From Rhodococcus spelaei (GTDB lineage Bacteria > Actinomycetota > Actinomycetes > Mycobacteriales > Mycobacteriaceae): a stretch of 64,000 bases of DNA. Numbering within the stretch: the first letter of the stretch is position 1; each line of letters opens with the position of its first letter. The stretch lies in NCBI RefSeq assembly GCF_006704125.1, contig NZ_VIGH01000005.1, positions 186,001 through 250,000 of the forward strand, read 5' to 3'. Shown here piece after piece: positions 33,386 through 40,982 of this stretch. Both the position numbers and the translations under genes were made by a program. The notes below the pieces were generated by a model that was not told where the DNA came from, ran no database searches, and worked only from the letters and a program-made list of their open reading frames with translations.

Positions 33386-34424
33386 GGTTGTCGGTGAGGG
33401 GCCGCGCCTGGCAGCCGAGGATGTAGCCGGCCGCGATGTCCTCGGGGTCGAGGATCTCGCTGTTGCCCATCTCGACCTTGCCTTCGAGCACGGTGCACGC
33501 GCAGGACCCGCACTCGCCCTCCTGGCACGAGTACGGCACGTCCAGGCCCTTGGCCAGCATGATGTCGACGAGCGTCTGCTTGCGCGGCCAGCTCATCTCG
33601 TGGGTCTCGCCGTCCAGGGTGACCGAGACGGACGCCGCGTCGGCGGCTTCCTCCGCGGTGATCTCCTCGAGCTCGACATCCAGGAACGGGTCGCCGGCGA
33701 GTGAGTTGAACACCTCGGCGTGCACCTGGTTGCGCGGGACGCCGGCCTCGGCGAGGGCCTTGTGCACGGTGTCCATGAACGGGCCCGGCCCGCACATGAA
33801 CGACTCGAAGCCGGTGAACGGTGCGGCCAGGGTCGCGAACTGGTCCGGGGTGGGCAGGCCCTGCAGGCTCTCGAGCCAGTGCAGGACGGTCAGCCGGGTC
33901 GGGTACTGGGCGGCGAGGCTGCGCAGCTCGTCGCGGAAGATCACTGAGTTCTCGTCGCGGTTGGCGTAGACGAGCACGACCTTGCCCGAACCCTCGCTCA
34001 GCGCGGACTTGAGGATCGACATCACGGGGGTGATGCCGCTGCCCGCGCCCCAGAGCAGGAAGTCGTGGTCGAGCGACTTGGGGGTGAACACGCCCGACGG
34101 GGGCAGCACCTCGATGGTGTCACCGACCTTGACGTTGTCGCAGAGCCAGTTCGAGCCGTAGCCGTCGACGGTGCGCTTGACGGTGACCTTGGGCTCGGCG
34201 TCGCTGAACGGGGAGCTCGCCAGCGAGTAGCAGCGGGCGACGGAGCCCGTCTGGTCGCTCGGGATGCGCAGGGTCAGGAACTGTCCGGGCTTGTAGTCGA
34301 ACTTGCTGCGCTGGTCGGCGGGGACGTCGAACACGAGCGATCGCGCGTCCGAGGTTTCCTCGACGACGCCCGACACTGTGAGCACAACCGACCTCGAGCT
34401 GTGCGGCACGTCAACAGTGGTCAT
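33369..34424 (-). CDS. kshB: 3-ketosteroid-9-alpha-monooxygenase, ferredoxin reductase subunit
   Basis: A 351-residue flavin/iron-sulfur reductase that passes electrons from NADH to the KshA oxygenase, which hydroxylates 3-ketosteroids at C9 and opens the B ring. Domains: FAD-binding with RCYSLAS (64-70), NAD-binding with GAGSGITPV (127-135) and CGPGPFM (211-217). A C-terminal plant-type [2Fe-2S] domain has Cys300, Cys305, Cys308 and Cys338 (CQEGECGSCAC, LGCQARP). The N-terminus MTTVDVPHSSRSV matches known Rhodococcus KshB. A full KstR box lies 34 bases upstream of the ATG. No kshA lies nearby, as is often the case in rhodococci. Confidence 0.93.
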   Translation of the reverse strand: MTTVDVPHSSRSVVLTVSGVVEETSDARSLVFDVPADQRSKFDYKPGQFLTLRIPSDQTGSVARCYSLASSPFSDAEPKVTVKRTVDGYGSNWLCDNVKVGDTIEVLPPSGVFTPKSLDHDFLLWGAGSGITPVMSILKSALSEGSGKVVLVYANRDENSVIFRDELRSLAAQYPTRLTVLHWLESLQGLPTPDQFATLAAPFTGFESFMCGPGPFMDTVHKALAEAGVPRNQVHAEVFNSLAGDPFLDVELEEITAEEAADAASVSVTLDGETHEMSWPRKQTLVDIMLAKGLDVPYSCQEGECGSCACTVLEGKVEMGNSEILDPEDIAAGYILGCQARPLTDNLKIEF

Positions 34425-34457
34425 CGGGATGGATCCTCTCGGTGTTCGTGGCAAATC

Positions 34458-34471
34458 TGGAACGTGTTCTA
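34458..34471. promoter_or_regulatory. KstR operator of kshB
   Basis: TGGAACGTGTTCTA matches the KstR consensus TnnAACnnGTTnnA in every fixed position and lies 34 bases before the kshB ATG. KstR represses cholesterol-catabolic genes and is released by a sterol-CoA intermediate. Confidence 0.8.
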
Positions 34472-34556
34472 GTTTCAAATGTAGCAGGTAACCATGGAAG
34501 CAGCTGGATCGTAGAACTCGACCCTCGATTCCCGATAATCGGGACACCCCAGCTCA

Positions 34557-35243
34557 CTACCGCTGGGCGAGCTGCCTGTCGAGCTGAACCCGCAGGCCGG
34601 CGAGCAGGGTTTCGACGCCGAAGCGGTAGATGTCGCGGCCGTGCACCTCGTCGAGGTGACTGGTTGCCCGTGCGACGACCTCCGGCAGCCCGGTCTGGTC
34701 CGGCAGGGTCGGGTCCTGCGTGGAGATGCCACTGCGGCCGAACAGGTAGGTGTGGATCGTCGCGTAGGCGGCGAGCACATTGCGCTCGGAGAAACCCGCG
34801 TCGAACAGGATCTCCATCACCAGCGCGATCAGCCGCCGCTGCTTGCGCAACATCTGCTCGAGCAGGATCTCGCCGAGCCCGGGGTACGCGGCGAGGCACT
34901 CGTCGATCTGGTCGATCAGGATGCGCAGCCGCTCCGTCCAGTCCAGGGTGGGATCCGGGGCGGTGACGCCGGCCAGGGCCGCGGTCGCGACCAGGTCGAG
35001 GAGTTCGTTCTTGTCGGAGACGTAGTAGTACGGCGCCATGGCGGAGACGCCGAGCTCGCGCGAGAGGCGTCGCATCGACAATTTGTCGAGCCCGTCGTCA
35101 TGTACTACGCGCAGGGCCGCTTCCACGATCTCCTGCTCGGACAGGTTGCCGTGTGTGGAGCCGGGCGTCCGTGAGTCGCCGGTGGAGTTGCGGCCAGCCG
35201 GTCGTCCCAAGATCACGGACTTGTCCGTCATCGTGTCCTTCAT
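34557..35243 (-). CDS. TetR family regulator (TetR_C type)
   Basis: A 228-residue TetR regulator with a 33-residue disordered N-terminus, a helix-turn-helix at about 50-80 (DKLSMRRLSRELGVSAMAPYYYVSDKNELL pattern, typical of the subfamily with a TetR_C-like C-domain) and a helical ligand domain. It stands upstream of kshB on the same strand, but the 132-bp gap holding the KstR box separates them, so it is not obviously part of that operon. The 122 bp to the mftR 3' end contain nothing I recognise. Confidence 0.85.
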   Translation of the reverse strand: MKDTMTDKSVILGRPAGRNSTGDSRTPGSTHGNLSEQEIVEAALRVVHDDGLDKLSMRRLSRELGVSAMAPYYYVSDKNELLDLVATAALAGVTAPDPTLDWTERLRILIDQIDECLAAYPGLGEILLEQMLRKQRRLIALVMEILFDAGFSERNVLAAYATIHTYLFGRSGISTQDPTLPDQTGLPEVVARATSHLDEVHGRDIYRFGVETLLAGLRVQLDRQLAQR

Positions 35244-35365
35244 GGCCCAAAGTTGGGGCGGCAGGCGCCGTTCCCATCCTCATTTTAGGGCGTATCGGCC
35301 GCGAAGGGATCGGGTCGGGAGAATTGCATCCGGTGGGGCGTCCGATGCTCCGGCTGGATGTGGCC

Positions 35366-36052
35366 CTACCCGCAGGTGGAAAGATCTTGATCGGCAACGG
35401 AATTCGGTGGGTGGTCGGACGGCAGCGCCGCGAGTCCGCGCGAGAGGGTGTCGCTGCCCGCCCGCAGTAGCGTCGCCAGTTCCAGAGACTCGTCGTCGAG
35501 CCACAGTTCATAGGCCGACAGGGCAACGCCGAGGACGGTCCAACCGACCGTGCGGGGAAGGTGGTCGGACGGACTCAGGCCGAGTCGGGCGGCCACGTAC
35601 TCGGCGATCACCTCCCGCCAGCCGTTGTACATCACCATCGAATAGGCCTGCAGCGCAGGCGCTTTCAGGATGATCTCCATCCGCTGGCGATGGAGGGCCG
35701 CGACGTCGGCGGGGAAGCTGTTGAACTCGAGCAGGGCCTCGGCGAGACCCTCGGCAAGGGGGATGTCGGCGGGCAGTTCGGCGAGTTGCTCGCGCATGTT
35801 GGCCAGGTGGAGATCGAAATCGCCCCACGGCACGGCGTTCTTGGACGGGAAGTAGCGGAAGAAGGTGCGCCTGGCGATCCCCGCGGCTTCGGCGATCTGG
35901 TCGACGCTGGTCTCCTCGAATCCGTGGTCGCCGAACAGCGCGATGGCGATGTTGCTGATCCGATCGCGGGTCGTGGACGGCCTCCGGCCGATCCGACGGG
36001 GTGTGTTGCTCCCGCTTCGCGCCAATTTCTCCTCCGGTCTTTCATTCTGCAC
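35366..36052 (-). CDS. mftR: Mycofactocin system transcriptional regulator MftR
   Basis: A 228-residue TetR regulator diverging from mftA. The helix-turn-helix reads ETSVDQIAEAAGIARRTFFRYFPSKN, the wording conserved in MftR, and NAVPWGDFDLHLANMRE follows. MftR of mycobacteria binds long-chain acyl-CoAs and controls the mft operon; the same is assumed here. The intergenic 82 bp holds both promoters; I could not find a clear palindrome in it. Cleanly diagnostic: the position next to mftA and the family sequence. Confidence 0.92.
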   Translation of the reverse strand: MQNERPEEKLARSGSNTPRRIGRRPSTTRDRISNIAIALFGDHGFEETSVDQIAEAAGIARRTFFRYFPSKNAVPWGDFDLHLANMREQLAELPADIPLAEGLAEALLEFNSFPADVAALHRQRMEIILKAPALQAYSMVMYNGWREVIAEYVAARLGLSPSDHLPRTVGWTVLGVALSAYELWLDDESLELATLLRAGSDTLSRGLAALPSDHPPNSVADQDLSTCG

Positions 36053-36134
36053 TCGATGCCATTATTGTCGTGAAGCGGGTCACAGCGCACATCGCGGCGT
36101 GGCCGGCACCAACCCTGACACAGGAGGCAAGTCG

Positions 36135-36233
36135 ATGTCCGACCATCGCGAAACTGTCATTGCCGAGACCGAGCTCGTCCAGGAATCGCTCGTGGAAGAG
36201 GTTTCGATCGACGGCATGTGCGGCGTGTACTGA
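36135..36233 (+). CDS. mftA: Mycofactocin precursor peptide MftA
   Basis: A 32-residue ribosomally made precursor. The C-terminal eight residues IDGMCGVY are the family hallmark; the Val-Tyr end is decarboxylated and cyclised by MftC, then released by MftE as the core of the redox cofactor mycofactocin. The leader ETELVQESLVEEVS binds MftB. An AGGAGG site lies seven bases before the ATG. The gene is too short for most gene callers and overlaps the likely mftB start. Confidence 0.97.
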   Translation: MSDHRETVIAETELVQESLVEEVSIDGMCGVY

Positions 36234-36517
36234 TCGTGGATCTCGATACCGGGTGGAAGCTTCACCCGCAGGTGGCGCTTCGCCCCGAACCTTTCGGGGC
36301 GTTGCTCTACCACTTCGGCACCAGGAAGCTCTCGTTCCTCAAGAACGTCACGATCGTGGGAATCGTCAAGTCGCTGGGGGAGCACCCCGATGCCCGCACC
36401 GCCATCCGTGCGGCAGGCATTCCCGACGCCCAGATCGAGACGTACGCGCGCGCACTGTCCACCCTCGCCGAGTCCACGATGATCGTGCCGTCCGTGGTGG
36501 CGACGAGCGCAGCCTGA
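36218..36517 (+). CDS. mftB: Mycofactocin peptide chaperone MftB
   Basis: A PqqD-like RiPP recognition protein that binds the MftA leader and presents it to MftC. The diagnostic segment is GWKLHPQVALRPEPFGALLYHFGTRKLSFLKN, in the usual position near the N-terminus. The start is uncertain: GTG 36218 (overlapping mftA by 16 bases, 99 aa) and GTG 36236 (93 aa, giving MDLDTGWKL) are both possible. No ATG precedes the conserved part, so an overlapping GTG start is certain in kind. It is 57 bases before mftC. Confidence 0.93.
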   Translation: MRRVLIVDLDTGWKLHPQVALRPEPFGALLYHFGTRKLSFLKNVTIVGIVKSLGEHPDARTAIRAAGIPDAQIETYARALSTLAESTMIVPSVVATSAA

Positions 36518-36574
36518 GGCTGCCCCGCCCGACCGTCAGTTCCCCCTCCTTCTTCCGCTAAGAGGACACAGCCC

Positions 36575-37819
36575 ATGACCTCAGTCCTAGAGCCCCCGAC
36601 AGTCGCATCCCCGGCCGCTCCGGCCCCGGTCGGTCGACTCGTCGACCAGTTCGAGCTCGGCCTCGACGCGCCGATCTGCCTCACCTGGGAGCTCACCTAC
36701 GCCTGCAACCTCTCGTGCGTGCACTGCCTGTCCTCGTCCGGTCGACGCGACCCGCGCGAGCTGAGCACCGAGCAGTGCAAGTCGATCATCGACGAGCTGC
36801 AGAAGATGCAGGTGTTCTATGTCAACATCGGCGGCGGCGAGCCGACGGTGCGCTCGGACTTCTGGGAGCTCGTGGACTACGCCACCGCGCACCAGGTCGG
36901 GGTCAAGTTCTCGACCAACGGCGTGAAGATCGACAAGAAGGTTGCCGCGCGACTGGCTGCGAGCGACTACGTCGACGTGCAGATCTCCATCGACGGCGCG
37001 ACCGCAGAGGTCAATGACGCGGTCCGCGGGCCCGGTTCCTTCGCGATGGCGGTGCGGGCGCTGGAGAACCTCGCCGAGGCCGGGTTCAAGGACGCGAAGA
37101 TCTCCGTCGTCGTGACCCGGCAGAACGTCTCCCAGCTCGACGAGTTCAAGGCGCTCGCCGACAAGTACGGTGCGACGCTGCGGATCACCCGGCTGCGCCC
37201 GTCCGGCCGCGGCGCGGACGTGTGGGACGAGCTGCATCCCACCCAGGAACAGCAGCGGGAGCTCTACAACTGGCTGGTTGCCAACGGTGACGGCGTGCTC
37301 ACCGGCGACTCCTTCTTCCACCTGTCCGCGTACGGCGACGCACTGCCCGGGCTGAACCTGTGCGGCGCCGGCCGGGTGGTGTGCCTGATCGATCCGGTCG
37401 GCGACGTGTACGCCTGCCCGTTCGCGATCCACGACCAGTTCCTGGCCGGGAACATCGTGTCGGACGGCGGTTTCCAGCACGTGTGGCAGCACTCCGAGTT
37501 GTTCGCGGACCTGCGGTCCCCGCAGACCGGCGGCGCGTGCAGCAAGTGCGACCATTACGACTCCTGCCGCGGCGGTTGCATGGCGGCGAAGTTCTTCACC
37601 GGACTGCCGATGGACGGCCCGGACCCCGAATGCGTGCAGGGCTACGGGGAATCGGCTCTCGAAGCCGAGCGCAGCGTCCCGAAGTCCAGTCAGGACCACT
37701 CGCGGACCGGCAAGCGCGCCGAGCGCCGCATCCCGCAGGCGCCGGTTCCGCTGACCCTGCTGACCACTCGGCCCCCGGCCAAGATCTGTGACGAAAACCC
37801 GCTTGCGGGAATGGAATAG
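36575..37819 (+). CDS. mftC: Mycofactocin radical SAM maturase MftC
   Basis: A 414-residue radical SAM/SPASM enzyme. The SAM cluster is Cys44-x3-Cys48-x2-Cys51 (ACNLSCVHC), the SAM-contact segment is IGGGEPTVR, and the C-terminal SPASM domain has CGAGRVVCLIDPVGDVYACPF and CSKCDHYDSCRGGC for two auxiliary clusters. It oxidatively decarboxylates the terminal Tyr of MftA and then makes the Val-Tyr carbon-carbon bond. An AAGAGGA site precedes the ATG. The last 60 residues are a basic, Pro-rich tail. mftD follows 11 bases later. Confidence 0.97.
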   Translation: MTSVLEPPTVASPAAPAPVGRLVDQFELGLDAPICLTWELTYACNLSCVHCLSSSGRRDPRELSTEQCKSIIDELQKMQVFYVNIGGGEPTVRSDFWELVDYATAHQVGVKFSTNGVKIDKKVAARLAASDYVDVQISIDGATAEVNDAVRGPGSFAMAVRALENLAEAGFKDAKISVVVTRQNVSQLDEFKALADKYGATLRITRLRPSGRGADVWDELHPTQEQQRELYNWLVANGDGVLTGDSFFHLSAYGDALPGLNLCGAGRVVCLIDPVGDVYACPFAIHDQFLAGNIVSDGGFQHVWQHSELFADLRSPQTGGACSKCDHYDSCRGGCMAAKFFTGLPMDGPDPECVQGYGESALEAERSVPKSSQDHSRTGKRAERRIPQAPVPLTLLTTRPPAKICDENPLAGME

Positions 37820-37830
37820 AGGATTCACTG

Positions 37831-39009
37831 ATGGCAAAGAATGCGTGGTTCGAGACTGTTGCCGAGGCGCAGCGGCGGGCCGAGAAGCGGCTCCCGAAGC
37901 CGGTGTACATGGCGCTCGTGGCGGGCTCGGAGAAGGGCCTGACCACCAGCGACAACATCGATGCGTTCGCCGAACTCGGGTTCGCACCGCACGTCGCAGG
38001 GCTCTCGGACAAGCGCGAGCTCTCCACCACCGTGATGGGGCAGCCGCTGTCCTTCCCGGTCATGATCTCCCCGACCGGCGTGCAGGCCGTGCACCCGGAC
38101 GGTGAGGTCGCCGTCGCTCGTGCCGCCGCGGCGCGCGGTGTCGCTATGGGGCTGAGCTCGTTCGCCAGCAAGCCGATCGAGGAGGTCACGGCGGCAAACC
38201 CGCAGACCTTCTTCCAGATGTACTGGGTCGGCACCCGCGACGAGCTGCTGCACCGGATGGAGCGGGCCAAGAAGGCCGGCGCGACCGGTCTGATCATGAC
38301 GCTCGACTGGTCGTTCTCGATGGGCCGCGACTGGGGCAGCCCGGCGATCCCGGAGAAGATGGACTTCGCCGCGATGCGTGCCAACGCACTGCAGGGTCTG
38401 CTGCACCCGAAGTGGCTGTCGCAGTTCGTGAAGGCAGGTGCCATCCCGGACCTGACCACTCCCAACCTCGCCCCCGCCGGCGGCGGCCCGGCGCCGACCT
38501 TCTTCGGTGCCTACGGGCAGTGGATGGGCACCCCGCTGCCCACCTGGGAGGACGTCGCCTGGCTGCGTGAGCAGTGGGACGGCCCGTTCATGCTCAAGGG
38601 CGTCATGCGGGTCGACGACGCCAAGCGCGCGATCGACGCCGGCTGCACCGCGATCTCGGTGTCCAACCACGGCGGTAACAACCTCGACGGCACCCCGGCC
38701 CCGATCCGGGCGCTGCCTGCGATCGCCGAGGCTGTCGGCGACGACATCGAGGTGCTCCTCGACGGCGGCATCCGTCGCGGCTCCGACGTTGTCAAGGCCC
38801 TCGCACTCGGCGCCCGTGCCGTGATGATCGGCCGCGGCTACCTGTGGGGCCTGGCCGCCAACGGCCAGGCCGGTGTCGAGAACGTGCTCGACATCCTGCG
38901 CGGCGGCGTCGACTCCGCGGTCCTCGGCCTCGGACACTCCAGCATCGCCGACCTGTCCCCGAAGGATCTGGTCATCCCCGACGGCTTCCGCCGCGACCTC
39001 GGAGTCTAG
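37831..39009 (+). CDS. mftD: Mycofactocin-associated FMN dehydrogenase MftD
   Basis: A 392-residue FMN-dependent alpha-hydroxy-acid-dehydrogenase-like protein. Family motifs: FPVMISPTGVQAVHPDGEVAVARAAAARGV, MLKGVMRVDDAKRAIDAG and the FMN/active-site SNHGGNNLDG with DGGIRRGSDVVKALALGARAVMIGR. MftD oxidises the AHDP core to premycofactocin (PMFT), creating the redox-active alpha-keto amide. An AGGATTC-type site precedes the ATG. It is cotranscribed with mftC, and the two OYE-family genes continue the run. Confidence 0.96.
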   Translation: MAKNAWFETVAEAQRRAEKRLPKPVYMALVAGSEKGLTTSDNIDAFAELGFAPHVAGLSDKRELSTTVMGQPLSFPVMISPTGVQAVHPDGEVAVARAAAARGVAMGLSSFASKPIEEVTAANPQTFFQMYWVGTRDELLHRMERAKKAGATGLIMTLDWSFSMGRDWGSPAIPEKMDFAAMRANALQGLLHPKWLSQFVKAGAIPDLTTPNLAPAGGGPAPTFFGAYGQWMGTPLPTWEDVAWLREQWDGPFMLKGVMRVDDAKRAIDAGCTAISVSNHGGNNLDGTPAPIRALPAIAEAVGDDIEVLLDGGIRRGSDVVKALALGARAVMIGRGYLWGLAANGQAGVENVLDILRGGVDSAVLGLGHSSIADLSPKDLVIPDGFRRDLGV

Positions 39010-39011
39010 AT

Positions 39012-40982
39012 CTGCCCGATCCGCTGACCTCGAAGACCGCCCTGGCCGGGCGAATTGCCCAGTCCAGGGTGGTCTTCGGCGCTCACGAGACGAATCTGTG
39101 CGACGGTCGCGCGTTGTCCCGGCGACACGTCGACTACTACGGCCGCAGAGCGAGGGGCGGCTGCGGGATCGTCGTCACCGAGCCCGCCTCGGTGTGTGCG
39201 GACGACTGGCCGTACGAACGGGCGCCCCTCGCGTCGGAGTGCGAAACCGGTTGGCGCGACATAGTTGCCGCGTGCCGGCCGCACGGGACGCTCGTGCTCG
39301 CCGGGTTGAGCCATCGGGGCCTGCAGGGCTCGAGCGCGTACTCGCAGTCGGTGCTGTGGGGGCCGTCACCGGTCGCGGACGTGGTGACCCGTGAGCTGCC
39401 CGCAGAGATGGGCGCTGCCGAGATCGACGCGGTGATCGCGGGTTTCGCCGCCGGCGCCGCGTCGGCTGCGGCCGCCGGCGTGGACGGGGTGGAACTCGAT
39501 GCCGGTCCGACCGCGCTGCTGCGACAATTCCTGTCCGGGCTGACGAACACTCGCGCGGACGGCTACGGCCTCGACCGGTCGCGGTTGCTGCGGGAGGTGA
39601 TCGCCGCGGTGCGCGCCGAGATCGGCGCCGACCGGATCCTGTCGCTTCGGCTCAGCTGCGACGAACTGGCCCCGTGGGCCGGGATCACCCCCGAGTCCGC
39701 GGCGGAGACCGCGCGCGAGTTGGCGGGCGGTCTCGACCTGTTGGTGGTCGTGCGCGGCGGGCCGATGTCCGCCGGCGCCTACCGTCCGGACGCGCACACC
39801 TCGCCGATGTTCAACGTGAAACTCTGCCGTGGCATTCGCGACGCGGTAGCCGGCGCGGTGCCGATCGTGTTGCAGGGCAGTGTGATCGACGCCGACGATG
39901 CTCGGGATGCACTCGACGAGGCGGTTGCCGACCTGGTGGAGATGACCCGGGCGCAGATCGCCGATCCGGATCTCGTCGCGTCGGTCCGGGACGGTCGGGC
40001 GCCCCGGCCGTGCGTGTTGTGCAACCAGGCGTGCCTCGTCCGCGACCCGAGGAACCCGATCGTGACCTGCATCGGCCACCCCACCCAGGGTGATGGGAAC
40101 CATCACCCTGTCAGACCGAATGAAGGTTCCCTTCGCCCGGTGGTGGATGTGGCCGCCGTGAGGGGTGCGCCGCGGGAGGCGCTGGTGGTCGGCGGCGGGC
40201 CGGCCGGCCTCGAGGCGGCTCGGATTTTGGCGGCGGGCGGCGCCAGGGTGACCCTCGCAGAGCGCGGTGAGCGGTTGGGTGGCACGCTCGCCGGCGCCGC
40301 GGTCGGCGCGGGCCGGGAACGGTTGTCCGCGTTGCCAGTCTGGCTCGAGGCACAGTGCCGTCGGCTCGGCGTCCGCGTGGAGACCGGGCGTGAGGTGACC
40401 GCCGTGGAGGTCGAGGGCGCCCTCGCCGCCGGTACCGCGGTCGTCCTCGCCACGGGCGGGGTCGCGGCACCGACGCTGCCGCCGGGCCGCTCCGGCGTCA
40501 CTGTCCTCACCGCGGCCGCCGTGCTGGCGGGCCGGCCGGTGCCCGCCGGTCCGGTGGTGGTGGACGACCGGGTCGGCGGACCGATCGCGGTCGGTGTCGC
40601 GGAATGGCTGGCCGCCGCCGGAGGTGAGGTCACTCTCGTGACTGCCGACCCGGTGGCGGGCTCCCTGCTCGGGCGCACCGGTGACCTGGCGGACGCGAAC
40701 GCCAGGCTCGCGCGCGCGGGTGTCGCGCGGCGCCTGCTCACCCGGGTCACCGGAATCGTCACCGGCGGTGTCGGAGTCGAGCACGTGCACACCGGTGAGC
40801 GTGCGACGGTACCGGCCGCGGTCCTGGTCGACTGCTCGCACCGACTGCCGGAGACCTCGTTCGCCGGCGTGTCACGGGAAGCCGTCCGAGTCGGCGACTG
40901 CGTGGCGCCCCGGACGGTCCTCGAGGCCGTCCGAGAGGGCCGCGAGGCGGCGCGGCGGCTGCTGCGGCGGGATCTCCCGTGA
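39012..40982 (+). CDS. Mycofactocin system FadH/OYE family oxidoreductase 1
   Basis: An old-yellow-enzyme/2,4-dienoyl-CoA-reductase-like flavoprotein of the mycofactocin-associated subgroup. The N-terminal TIM barrel starts at TSKTALAGRIAQSRVVFGAHETN; iron-sulfur Cys follow in RPCVLCNQACLVRDPRNPIVTC, and a C-terminal FAD domain shows ALVVGGGPAGLEAARILAAGG. No ATG or GTG precedes the conserved N-terminus: CTG 39012, eight bases after a GGAG inside the mftD end, is the best candidate, and GTG 39069 would cut into the barrel. Residues encoded by 40088-40138 are a 17-residue insertion made by the 51-bp palindromic element. The role in the pathway is unknown. Confidence 0.88.
   Translation: MPDPLTSKTALAGRIAQSRVVFGAHETNLCDGRALSRRHVDYYGRRARGGCGIVVTEPASVCADDWPYERAPLASECETGWRDIVAACRPHGTLVLAGLSHRGLQGSSAYSQSVLWGPSPVADVVTRELPAEMGAAEIDAVIAGFAAGAASAAAAGVDGVELDAGPTALLRQFLSGLTNTRADGYGLDRSRLLREVIAAVRAEIGADRILSLRLSCDELAPWAGITPESAAETARELAGGLDLLVVVRGGPMSAGAYRPDAHTSPMFNVKLCRGIRDAVAGAVPIVLQGSVIDADDARDALDEAVADLVEMTRAQIADPDLVASVRDGRAPRPCVLCNQACLVRDPRNPIVTCIGHPTQGDGNHHPVRPNEGSLRPVVDVAAVRGAPREALVVGGGPAGLEAARILAAGGARVTLAERGERLGGTLAGAAVGAGRERLSALPVWLEAQCRRLGVRVETGREVTAVEVEGALAAGTAVVLATGGVAAPTLPPGRSGVTVLTAAAVLAGRPVPAGPVVVDDRVGGPIAVGVAEWLAAAGGEVTLVTADPVAGSLLGRTGDLADANARLARAGVARRLLTRVTGIVTGGVGVEHVHTGERATVPAAVLVDCSHRLPETSFAGVSREAVRVGDCVAPRTVLEAVREGREAARRLLRRDLP
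40088..40138. repeat. 51-bp palindromic element, copy A (in frame inside a gene)
   Basis: The 51 bp start GGGTGATGGGAACC and end GGTTCCCTTCGCCC, complementary at 12 of 14 positions. The centre holds GTCAGACCGAATGA. By hand alignment it matches copy B (43530-43580) at 39 of 51 positions without gaps. It lies inside the OYE-1 gene, between the iron-sulfur and FAD domains, and adds exactly 17 codons. Confidence 0.75.

Noticed and set aside
36053-36134. MftR operator between mftR and mftA
   Set aside because: I looked for an inverted repeat in the 82-bp gap and found none clear enough to report.
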